From Lactarius indigo (Eukaryota; Basidiomycota; Agaricomycetes; Russulales; Russulaceae): a DNA stretch of 64,000 nt. The notes under the pieces are model-generated. The model was not told the DNA's origin. It searched no databases and saw only the letters and a list, made by a program, of their open reading frames with translations. Both the position numbers and the translations under genes were made by a program. This document shows positions 52,440 through 62,105 of this stretch, one piece after another; the stretch's first letter is position 1, and each line of letters opens with the position of its first letter. Where the stretch lies: assembly GCA_025766275.1 (NCBI GenBank), contig JAFKAC010000007.1:1488001-1552000 (forward strand), read 5' to 3'.

Positions 52440-52980
52440 GCGTAATCCACCCTCCACGCAGGTCCCCTGGTCGCCAGGGGAATGGCCACGAGCAGTAACG
52501 CCGAAGGCCCCACCCGTTCTGCCGCAATTGTCGCGACACATGGGCTCGCATCACCCAAATTAGCAAAGATCAAGACGTAAGGCGCGTTGCCGACTCGCGC
52601 ACTCCCCGTCCAATTCTTGGCCCCGTTCTCATTCTCGCATGCGTACCTCGCGACCGAGGTCGAAGTCTGCGCGACAGGATAGCCTGAGGCAGTTACAGAA
52701 TGCGCGACGCCGGTCTTACACTATGACCCGAAGCCAGACCAGGGGTCGCAGCAGCCGCAGATCCAGAAAGAGCGACAGAATGAGGAATCATCAAGGACAG
52801 TCGGATCCGGCGAAAGGGACCGAGAATGAGCCTCAAAGGCATATGCGGGGACTAGACGCCAGTGGTAGAGGACTGGTGAGTGTAAACTTGACGACCAGGT
52901 CTTATTCTTCTACGGACTTCGACTCCACCAAGAAAGAAATGCTCCAGCGTTCAAACACTCAAGAGCGCCGATAACCTACT
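52440..52980 (+). pseudogene. Truncated copy of the SR-rich gene
   Basis: The sequence 52440-52560 matches 55275-55395, the 5' coding part of the intact SR-rich gene, at most positions. The remainder still encodes Arg/Ser repeats (RTSRPRSKSARQDSLRQL, SQTRGRSSRRSRKSDRMR) but the conserved C-terminal domain is absent and the original ATG is lost. It sits in the same relative place as the intact gene in the right unit of the duplication. Confidence 0.55.
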
Positions 52981-53238
52981 CATAGTAGTCCTAGGTAGGA
53001 TCAGAGAATAGCCTCAACGACGGAGCCACAAACAATAGCGAAGATAAACGCTCAGCTTATGTGATGATTAGGGGCACCTTACATACTACAATAAAAATAT
53101 GGTATAGAGACTGTCGACCAACTGAACACTTTCATCGAGGCCCCGTCACGGATTGGACATCAATTTTCAGGTCAAGAGAGGTTATCCTACTCGCGAGAAG
53201 ACCCTGGGTGTGTTGACATATTGTTAGGCACGTCTTCC

Positions 53239-54495
53239 TCACAGGGCTAGATCCAGACAGCACTCACAATTCCGCTTGAAACTTGCGGTACGACGGATCA
53301 CTTTCGCAGCGCCAGCGTCAGCTGCGCGACGGCCGTTGGACTTGTAAGAGCTGGTCGAAGTGTCGGTCTTGTTATTAGCCGTGTCGGATTGAACAGTCTG
53401 CTGATTGCCTTTGGAGCAAGTAGAGTTGTCTGCGCTCTTGTCTGCGCTCTTGTCCGCGTCCTTGTCTTTGCTCTTGTCCGTGTTCTGCTCTGTACTCTTG
53501 TCCGTGCTCTTGTCCGTGCTCTTGTCCGTGTTCTTGTCTGAATTTTTGCCAGAGGTTCTTGTCCGTGTTGCTATCCGTGCTCTTGTCCGTGTTCTTGTCT
53601 CCGCTCTTGTCCGTGTTCTTGGCTCCGCTCTTGTCCGTATTCTTGTCTCCGCTCTTGTCCGTGTTCTTGTCTGAGTCCTTGCCTGAGTTCTTGTCTGAGT
53701 CCTTGCCTGAATTCTTGTCTGTGTTATTGCCCGTGCTGTTGTCCGTGCTGTTGCCCGTGCTGTTGTCCCGTGCTGTTGCACGAGTTGTTGCCCGTGTTCT
53801 TGTCCGAGTTAGTAGACTTAGAGGAGTTCCCATCTTGAGCTTGCTTGCCCGCGTTCTTGTCATGGGTTAGCAGACTTAGAGGGGTTCCCATCTTGAGCTT
53901 GAGCTTGGGAGACCACGACGCAGTTGCCGAAACCAGCTGTCGTGACAAAGGAGGCGAGGCAAAGATTCTTTCCGGTGCCACCAGTGCATTTTGTACCGCT
54001 CGGGAGTTGGACCTGTAGCTGTTCCGTGCCGGCGGACGTGGGATTCTAGGCAAAGTTTTATGAGCGCAAAAAGGGGCACGTATCCGATACAGGTACGTAC
54101 TGCATCACCGTTGACGACCATTTTGGCCGCTACAAAGTTCTGTCCAGTGCCAGATGCATCTACTTGCACGGTCTTGATAGATCGAGAACCGTCGGAGCCA
54201 CTTCGGAGTGAGTTAGTCCTGTCATTCGCAGTCCGAATAACAATGTACTCGCCCATTGAAGTCGGTGACGAAAGGCGAAAAGGTCCCATCCGCAGCTACC
54301 CGAACGGCCGGTGGAGGAGTCAATCGATTTGGCAATGTCGGTATTCCCACAGGGCTTGTTGGCGGAAAAAGTTTGAACGTCATTGCGTGTCCCGTTGCCA
54401 GTAACACCGAGAGCGGGACCAATGAGAGCATGGGCATTGACAGAAGTCGTGAAGCAAAGGAGGAAGGCGTAAGCGATGAAAGATTTGGAGACCAT
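53239..54495 (-). CDS. Egh16/GAS-like secreted protein with Asp/Lys/Asn/Ser repeat tail
   Basis: Starts at 54495 with signal peptide MVSKSFIAYAFLLCFTTSVN; the mature protein should begin HALIGPALGVTGNGTRNDVQ, followed by ANKPCGNTDIAKSID, VRVAADGTFSPFVTDFNG, RSIKTVQVDASGTGQNFVAA, then TKCTGGTGKNLCLASF and TTAGFGNCVVVSQ. This order resembles Egh16/GAS1-type virulence-associated secreted proteins, which have four to six Cys. After it comes a long low-complexity tail of DKNT/DKSG/DKST units, then RRAADAGAAKVIRRTASFKR and a short last exon shared with the left-hand paralogue. An intron at about 54239-54180 would use a GC donor (GG|GCGAGT). One extra base near 54313 and indels in the tail break the frame. 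An upstream ATG at 54579 is less likely. Confidence 0.6.
53410..53830. repeat. Minisatellite coding DKNT/DKSG-type repeats
   Basis: Degenerate tandem array with a 12-nt core (CTTGTCCGTGTT and variants on the plus strand), about 35 units, in the tail of the Egh16-like gene. On the minus strand it encodes four-residue units such as DKNT, DKST and DKSG. A change of frame occurs near 53550 inside the array. Confidence 0.8.
53815..53907. repeat. Direct repeat of about 36 bp
   Basis: AGACTTAGAGGAGTTCCCAT with the following CTTGAGCTTG occurs at about 53815-53850 and, with one change, at about 53873-53907. It duplicates the QAQDGN-SKS peptide at the junction of the globular domain and the repeat tail. 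Confidence 0.7.
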
Positions 54496-55234
54496 TGTGA
54501 ATATGAAGGTGGGTAGTAGGATCAACCTAATAGAAGAGAAAGAACGTGGCAGATGAGACGAGAAGAGTGAAAATTCCAAGGAACCAGTCCCCTAATGTGC
54601 AACAAGCAGAGCGGTGGGATAGAACGCAGGACATGACTGGGTTTTATACGAATGGCCCGTCACTGTGGAATAAACGGGGACAAAAGCAAGCGAGTCGCCT
54701 TGATGACCGGTCATGGACAAAAGAAACTCATGGCACACCGATGGTCCAGGAATAACTGTCAAGTGGACGAGGACATTGTGATTCGCTTATACAACCACCA
54801 CAAAAATAGAGCGTGAGCACAATTGCCTGAACAGCCGACCACAAACAATGTAAAATGAACCTGCCGTAACTCCCTGTAATGGGGTTCTGGCTTCTCCACA
54901 TGTCGGTTATTCACCACCCTGGTAGTAACACATTTGGAAGCAGTGCCTCAGTTCCAAGTCCCGAGACCCTAGGTGCCAGACGCGAAATTAGATATCTATA
55001 TACAGGGTTGCTAGTGGACATAGAAGGCTTCGAGTTGGACGAATTTTCGCTAACAGCAGCGGCTCTTGGGGCCTCGGCGTCGTTGGGTTCAATGTACAGC
55101 ATAACGAAAAAAAAAATTACGACGGGTGTGAAAGTGAACCGAGGCCGGCAGGAGGAATGACACGGTGCAGCCACGTGACAGGAGTACTCATTGCGTCTGA
55201 CAACCTTCACAACTGTTTGTCCCCAACCTCCCCC
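54496..55234. promoter_or_regulatory. Promoter region between Egh16-like and SR-rich genes
   Basis: The first 230 bp are conserved with the equivalent stretch at 51560-51775, including the shared GTAGGATCAACCTA near 54515-54528 and an ACAAAA-CAAGCGAGT block near 54680. Conservation after duplication, while the coding middle changed, suggests retained promoter function. Confidence 0.4.
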
Positions 55235-56521
55235 ATGTACGAGCAAGGGCCGCGACCTCCCGCCCCACATGACCGCGGGTAATCTACCCTCCTAAAAAGT
55301 CTCCTGATCACGACCGTGAGCAGAAGCGCCAACGGTCCCGCTCGCCCCGCCGCAATCGTCGCTCTCGTATGGACTCATATCGCCCCACCCCAGCGGCCTC
55401 GCGCAGGGCGTATCAGGCTCGCAGAAGTAGAGAACGGAGGCGGAGAGACAGAGACTCGAGATCGAAGGTCGAGGTCCTATTTCGAGGTCGAGAGACGGAG
55501 ATCATCATCATGGGCGGCAGTCCAGGTCTCGGACAAGATCGAGATCTGGTGAGCGGGCGCGAGCGCGTTCTGACTCGAGGTCCCGCTCGCGCACCCGTTC
55601 TCGCACCCGTTCTCGTTCAAGGTCTCGCTCCTGGTCACGATCACGGTCGAGGTCGCGCGACAGGAGAGACAGTCATAGAAAACGCACTCGCCGATCTCGC
55701 ACTCGAAGCCGAACCAAGAGTCGTAGCAGGAGTCGCAGTCGGGAACGCAAGCGTCGAAGAAAGAGGGGTGGTAAGAAGAATGTGCGTGCTCTGTCTGTTT
55801 TTCACCACTTCCCCTTCATCTCTCATGCGTGCGTCTGAAGAGAGAGAAGAGAGAACGACGGAAAAATGGGGCGGTATCGGCTGCGGTGGGCGCCCAGTGG
55901 GGTAAATATGGGATCATTAGCGAATCTGAGTATGTTCAACTCCTCTATCGTCGCCAAGAAACGGTCTCTCTGACCTCACAATGTAGCATCTTTTCAAAAG
56001 AAGCAGAATTCCGTGCCTGGCTCGTAGAGGAACGCAAGATGAACCCGGAGAGGATGTCCAAAGATCAGAATAAAAAAGAATTTGCCTCGTTTTGCCGAGG
56101 ACTACAATACTGGTGCGCTCGGTCGTTCTTTTTACCGGATTTTCAACATTGACACCATTATAGCCACGTTTCCCAACGAAAAGTTCTACAACATAGAGGC
56201 CTACGAAAGACGCATGAATGCGATGCGCGCAGGTGAATTTGTGCCACCCTGCAGATGAGACGTATGACGCCGAGGCGGACATGAAAGCGCACCAGAGCAG
56301 CCTCAAGCGACCTGCGGTGGAGTCGGAAAGCTACCTCGACAAGGACCAATTACAGGAGTTGCGGCGTGTACAGCGTGAGCGTGTCGAGGTACGACAGACC
56401 CCATGATTCAATGGTGTTGTAGCTAATGAATACTCCGTAGGTTGGCAAGATGAAGCTTCTTGGCATGGATGTTAAGGCAAACATGGGTGTACGGATGGAT
56501 GGCCCAGTCGTCGACGGTTGA
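55235..56521 (+). CDS. SR-rich protein with conserved C-terminal domain (SCI1-like)
   Basis: Starts about 55235 (MYEQGPRPPAPHDRG) or at ATG 55369 (MDSYRPTPAASRRAYQARRS). The first 150 residues are Arg/Ser dipeptides (RSRTRSRTRSRSRSRSWSRS). After an intron at about 55780-55836 follow RKREKRERRKNGAV, GAQWGKYGIISES, FSKEAEFRAWLVEERKMNPE, MSKDQNKKEFASF, NEKFYNIEAYERRMNAMRAG and, after another intron, VGKMKLLGMDVKANMGVRMD. This tail resembles conserved eukaryotic nuclear proteins related to plant style cell-cycle inhibitor 1, linked to splicing or cell-cycle control; the assignment is from memory of the motif and is moderate. One or two frame shifts occur in the RS part (near 55490) and near 56100. 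Confidence 0.6.
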
Positions 56522-56726
56522 TTATCGAGCGACAGTTGTGAATTCTTTTGCCTTGAATTTATTTAGTCAAAGTATGTATCCCTGGCCCATGTCAATGTCC
56601 GTCCGAGCCTCGTCAATCCAGTGTTTATGTAATCATACTCCAAGTTCAATAAGTCGCAGGTCCGCAGCTGACCCACGTTTTACTGCCTACTCCTGTAACT
56701 TGCCACCTACTCAATAACACACCTAC

Positions 56727-58207
56727 ATGACGGTCGACATCCTCGTCATTGGTGCGACCGGTTTTTGTGGTCGCCACGCCGCGCGCTACGTTCTTGAACA
56801 CCCGGAGCGCTCAAAGTACTCCGTCGGACTTGCTGCCCGCTCACGCTCCAAACTCGCCTCCAGTCGGCCTACCCATTGACGACTTCTGTCCAAATATTCG
56901 AACTTGACATCCTCGACAAAGAGGCCTGTCGAGGCTGTAGTCAAGCAAGCCAAAGTCGTACTCAACTGCATAGGCCCATTCTGGCATTATGGCACTCCGA
57001 TCGTTCAGTGGGTAATCCCGACGCTGCCCTGATCGTACTTGCCCACTGTCTTTCTGCCCACAGCGCATGTGCAAGGAATGGCGTCCACTACGTTCGACAT
57101 CACCGGAGAGACACCGTGGATTTTTGACATTATCAACCAGTCAATCCCATGTCGCCTTTCCGCGCGAGCTTCTCTGAACGCACCCTTTCCAGGTTCGACT
57201 ACCTCGCCACCAAAACAAGCGCCATAATCATCCCATCCTGCGCCGTCGACTCCATCCCTGCCGATGCAGGCGTGCACCTCGCCTCCCAGACACTCGACCA
57301 CGCGCCGCTCGGCGCCAGCACGACCGCCTCGCGCATGGCCGGCGGCGCTCCCGGCGGCACCATCGCGACCTTCGTCGCGACTGTCGAGGATGTCCCGCGT
57401 CCCCTACTCGCACGCTCTGCGCTCGACTGGGCCCTCTCCCCCGTCCCCGGCGCGGACTCCCCTCCTATTCGTCTCGTCTACAGTCTTGGCAGCCGCCGCG
57501 GTGCCATCGCCCCCTTCGGCGCCATCAATCGTGCACTCGTCCAGCGCACCGCTGGCCTGCTCGAGCTCGCGCACCTCGAGGGTAAACGTGCGACCAAGGG
57601 ACTGCCGCCGCCGGGCTATGGACCTGCGTTCACGTACACCGAGTTCATGCAGACTGGAGGCGCCATTAGCGCGTTCTTCGTCAGCATCACGATCGCCGCC
57701 GCGTTTTTGGGGCTCACGTTCGTCACGCCGGTACGTGTGTGCCTTCCCTCTCCATCCCTTGCCTCGTTGACACCACCTCTCGGCAGTTCCGGTGGATGGT
57801 CAAGCGTTTCGCTACTCAGCCCGGATCGGGGCCCGCGGATCAGTAAGTGCCTTGTCCCCGCTGTTGGCCCTGAGGACTGAGGAGTGCCTGTCTTTCTCAG
57901 TAAGCTTGAGAGTGGCGGGATGACCTTCGTCAATATCACGGCGTCGGACGAGCCGTCGCCCCGGTATGCCAAATCAGTCATCAAGGGTCTTGGAGACCCG
58001 GGCACGCTGCTCACTGCGGCGTTGGTGGGGGAATCTGCCCTCTCGCTGCTCCTAGACGAGCTCCCGCCACTCGCAAAAGGAGGTGGCGTGTTGACGCCCA
58101 TCACGGCCCTCGGAGATAACATCATTCGCCGAATGAAGGCATGCGATCGGTTCGAGATCACGAGTGGGATAGTGGACGGCCCGGATGGAGACTTCGAAGA
58201 GAGCTAA
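56727..58207 (+). CDS. Saccharopine-dehydrogenase-like oxidoreductase
   Basis: NAD(P)-dependent protein of the SCCPDH/trans-acting enoyl-reductase group; the reaction in fungi is unknown. The N-terminus has the Rossmann motif VDILVIGATGFCGRHAARYV and AARSRSKL, then IFELDILDKEA, VVLNCIGPFWHYGTP, VHYV/TGETPWIFDII, and FDYLATKTSAIIIPSCAVDS with IPADAGVHLASQTL. A hydrophobic helix GGAISAFFVSITIAAAFLGL near the C-terminal third suggests membrane or lipid-droplet association. Introns at about 57731-57786 and 57844-57899. Several frame shifts lie between 56860 and 57200. Stop at 58205-58207. Confidence 0.85.
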
Positions 58208-60397
58208 GGAGGGCACTTGCTGGTTCGTCTCCATGCCGAGGGTCTTCCGTTATTTATTTCTGCTTGTATCGGTTGGAAAAGAAAAAACACAAATCACACT
58301 AGCTAAGTCAGCTCGTACAGTACATGTTCACGACTCGTCCCCTACCATACACCGTACGTGCTCGTAATAATATGTTCTCACCACTCCTCAGTCAACGGGC
58401 TCTTCGACGAACACCAGCCGGACACAGCCGTCCGTTTCGATCTCAGTGCTGTACCGGCCGTTTCCCGACGCCAAAAATGTCTCCATCGAGCGACCGCACA
58501 AGCGGCAGAGCGATCCGGGAGTCTTGCACGTCGCACGCACACGTCGACCAGAGTCCGTAGATGGACTGCAGCTGCTGGGTTGAGGAAATGCGCGGATCGT
58601 GTTGGGCTGCTACTTCCAAGTCGTCGTCCTCACAGGCGGAAGACGGCAGCGTCGGCGATGGGGGTGGGCTGTCCGTGCCTGAACCCTGGACCAACCTCGT
58701 ACCCTGATGCGGATGGCGATTCGCCACCGGGTTTGGACGATGAGGACGAGGACGACGATGCCTCAATACCGATCATTCCACCACATGTGTGACCATCCCA
58801 AACATCGATCCGCGCGGTATCCTTGGGAAGCTGTCAGGACCTGTCCCATCTAGAAGGGGGGGACCCACATGGATATTGAGAGTGTGCACGCCGCTCGCCG
58901 TTGACGATGACATCTTCTCTCTGTGACAGCTCTTGAAGGCCAACCAAAAAAAAAACTGGACGGGAATGAAAGCAAGGCTGAGGGACGAGAGGGGGACGTA
59001 AGCGCAGCGTCACTCGCTTGGCTTGCAAACACGAACACAAGGAGGTAAAGCGGCTTAATATATGCGAGTGGGTTGAGCGGTCGTCCTGGGCGCTGTTTGG
59101 TATCACAACGCGGGCTCGTGACGCAGTACTGATAACCACGGGCAGAGGTACTGAATGGGCATGGGGTGACACAGTAGTAGCTGTTCCTTGGGTCCACACG
59201 GTTTGCACGCCTGGCCCACAGCCCAATCACGATCCGGAACACGATGCAAACAAACTCCGAAGCGGGTTGCGTAAGTATACGATTCGTCAATCGCTCTCCA
59301 AGTGCAGGCCTGTTTCACGGTAAGCTCCAGCCTGACACAGCGCGTGCATCTGACACACACGTTCTCTGTCTGTTACACCCCCGGAGCTAGCCGAAACACG
59401 AAACCATCCAGGGTAGTGCTTATGCTTTTAATGTAAAGGGTGACCCACAACTTTGGTCGTCACAAGATCCTCGTCTGGATGTGAACCATCCCGATGGAGG
59501 ACGTTCTGGGCATCTCGGATGAACGTGGCCATCTGCGCCCTATTTATGGTAACCATATTTCCGAATCAAGCTTGCAAGGCGGCTACTGGCAGGGTGTATG
59601 GCCACCATCATTCATTCTCTCGGCTACGTTGAGCACCATGCGATTTCCGGGCCTCTTACACCAACTAGGCCCATCCCAATCGTTACACTTGGATGGAAAT
59701 GGTAGCTATGTATTCCTGGATGGGCAGCGCACATCCCCATGGCCGAAATCGCTGACACGTCTTCCAGAGCTTCGTCCTTAGTAACACGCGACACACACGT
59801 CTTGTTCCTGTGCTCCCTGGGTTCTAATGCAAACGCCACTGGTCGGTCACTGGTCCCTGACAGCAGGCGGGACGTACAAACACCTGTCTCTTAGACAGTC
59901 CAGCTTCCCCGTGAAATGAGGACCGACGGTCCTGCTGCTCACACTTCCGTCCAGTCCATAAAAAAGTGACACGTACCCCTTTGTGCTCTGCCAAGCTGAC
60001 TGACAGGTCAATCTGACAACACGGCGGCGTTGCGTCGACGGGGTTTTGGGCCAAAGGGAAGAATGCCACGGCTTCAAATTACATGCAGAGCCGTTAGGTA
60101 TACTCACTTTTTTTTTTTTTTGGTTCTGGTGCCCACAGAAAAATCGAGTTGGACGCCATTGCGTTCCATCTACAACTAAGTTGAGCGAACCAGGCCGGTG
60201 GTACTATGGACCGGAATGTTCATAAATGTCGTCTATGGCTTCTGCGTCATAGTCTGTCGCCAGAAGCAGCGGAACCACATGCTCACAACTCGGCACCGGA
60301 GCGAAAGCAGCATACGAGATACCCGTTTGGAGAATGTTCAATATCGTTCTTGATGTCAACAGAACCCGAAGGAAACAATCTTTTGCTTTGCGTGTCC
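58208..60397. other. Long region without a recognised gene
   Basis: Contains short ORFs on both strands. Stretches near 58585-58690 (MRGSCWAATSKSSSSQAEDG) and 59494-59781 look weakly coding but join to nothing I recognise. Homopolymers lie at about 58946 and 60109. Confidence 0.35.
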
Positions 60398-60406
60398 CTA
60401 TAAAAC
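60398..60406 (+). promoter_or_regulatory. TATA box
   Basis: CCTATAAAACAC about 90 nt upstream of the ATG at 60492, a good core-promoter position for the secreted-protein gene. Confidence 0.55.
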
Positions 60407-60491
60407 ACAGCAGGGATTCCCCACTCTTGCCCACTGACTCTCATTTTTTCCACTGTCATTTCCTCTTGCATTCATTCTCCAACTTGCAATC

Positions 60492-61260
60492 ATGTTTTCT
60501 CCCATCAAGGTCGCTCTCTTTGCCTTCATTTCTTTTGCAACTTTGGCTGTCGCCATCCCCGCTCCAGAGCCTCGTCATGCTGACGCAAAGACCCTCATCA
60601 CTGGCTCCAATGTTCTCCTGCAGAAGGCTCTTCTCCCCATCGGTATGTATCCTTGCCTCCCGTTCCCCTCACGTTATTTGCATACTCACTGTCTTTTCGT
60701 AGCCCACTGTCAACTCGGCCAACGCAACGTCTGAATATGTCTCCCCTGTCAGTCGACGAGGTTGTTGAGATCGTCACTAAACTTGTCGACGGTCTCAAAG
60801 GGTCTGGCCTCTCTGGCTGTGGCTGCACCGAGCAGCGATATCCTCGAACTTGTTTCCACCACGCTCCAGGTACTCTTGCCCCTACCGTCTGTCGTTTTCT
60901 CACTAACACCTACGCATGTGTGGACAGATCATCCTTGGAACGCTCGGCCCTGCATGCGGTTCATACACCAATCTACTGCCTCTTATTGACGGACTTGTGT
61001 TAGTAGTTTCCTGCACGGTCTCTGGCGAAAACGTTTCTGATGATTATGATTTCCGTTACTGAATACAGCTCGGTTGTCGTCGAACTTGTTCAGGTGGTCC
61101 TTGGGCTCGTCGGCGGGCTCGTCACAGAACTACTGGTTCTCCTCATAGATAACGGTTGTGCAGGAATCGTCCTTGGCCTCAAACTCGGTCCTCTTATCGA
61201 TTGCCTGGGTCTCGGTAGCCTACTCCAAGGTCTACTCGGCTCTCTTCTAGTGATCCCGTA
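60492..61260 (+). CDS. Secreted, very hydrophobic protein of unknown function
   Basis: Begins with a signal peptide MFSPIKVALFAFISFATLAV then AIPAPEPRHADAKTL. Introns at about 60643-60702, 60870-60926 and 61001-61066. Later exons encode VDEVVEIVTKLVDGL, SLAVAAPSSDILELVSTTLQ, ILGTLGPACGSYTNLLPLID and a striking Gly/Leu/Val run VVELVQVVLGLVGGLVTELL with IDNGCAGIVLGLKLGPLIDC, ending LLGSLLVIP. The amphipathic Leu/Val/Gly spacing and two Cys suggest a surface-active or cell-wall protein, but it lacks the eight-Cys hydrophobin pattern. One extra base near 60800 (AAAGGG) breaks the frame. Confidence 0.6.
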
Positions 61261-61544
61261 GCGTTTTTCAAAAGCATATACCCGCCTCTTTTTTGTTCTC
61301 GTTAATTTCGCTTTCGCTCTGTTTTATAATGTTTAATCCCCTACTACTTGGTAGTAACGTTAATTTTAATCGCACTCCTTTGCCAATCGGTTCCACGCAG
61401 GAACCCGTGACTTGTTTTCGATAGGTGTTGTGCCACAAGCGCGTGCGACGACCTGCTTATACTCGGTTATGTCATTAATCAGTAGATCCTGTCCGAGTGT
61501 TCAGCGATCCTGTCAAAGCACGTAACTAGTGATTGATTACGTGA

Positions 61545-61645
61545 AGCACATGTTACCCATGTCCCAAGAGAAGCGCGCGGCCCAGGAAACAGGTCGAGGC
61601 AAAGTAATGGAGTGGATGAAACATATGGATGTCGGTGCTTCGTAA
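61545..61645 (+). pseudogene. Relic of the 3' end of an HNH-domain gene
   Basis: The frame AAQETGRGKVMEWMKHMDVG then AS and stop matches the C-terminus of the HNH gene at 15900-15972 (KAQEASRSKVME ... SVGSS), and the 3' flank (GTTTGTGGTG) is shared too. No HNH core is found upstream here. Confidence 0.5.
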
Positions 61646-62105
61646 CCAGTAGTGTTTGTGGTGATGACAACGATTGTCAAAGAACGTAGTCTCCTTTTGC
61701 GGGATCCTTGCGACCGCCAATCCCGCTTGCCAGCGCAGAAATCAGAGATGGCGCAGCTTCAAACATCAGCGACGCGTTTCTCAAGTAGAGGGATAGCGAG
61801 CATAGTACGAAGCTTGACGAGGTCGGAAGAATGGAGAGACCTTCTGTTGAGGGCGACCGCTCGGGACCCTGGGGAGCAAGGACGGTGAGGAACGAGCGAC
61901 TCGAAGCAACCAGAACCTGGCTCTAGTACTGTATTGTGTGAGCTCGAAATGACATAAAATAGTAATGTTTCTCATGTTTCGTGTACACCAACACTTGATG
62001 TCTTTTATCGCCCCTTTCCAATCGATCAAATCAGGGTAATCAAAATCAATGGAAAAAAAAAAATGCAGTAGATCTGACCCCGATGACACACGACGACTAC
62101 CTAAT
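61646..62105. other. Intergenic
   Basis: 3' flank of the PMR1-type gene and of the HNH relic, with an A12 tract near 62051. No gene recognised. Confidence 0.45.

Larger units (their letters stand above)
50300..52980. repeat. Left unit of a tandem segmental duplication
   Basis: Compared with 53000-55700, this unit keeps the same order: 3' end of a minus-strand secreted gene, its signal-peptide exon and promoter, then a plus-strand SR-rich gene start. Matching blocks include 50480-50560 with 53195-53290 (3' end), 51480-51770 with 54430-54730 (signal peptide and promoter) and 52440-52560 with 55275-55395 (SR gene). The middle of the secreted gene is unrelated between units. Confidence 0.65.

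Noticed and set aside
53405..53870. Long plus-strand ORFs made of Leu/Val/Ser repeats
   Set aside because: They are the antisense reading of the DKNT/DKSG minisatellite in the minus-strand secreted gene; the repetitive hydrophobic pattern follows from the complement of the repeat.
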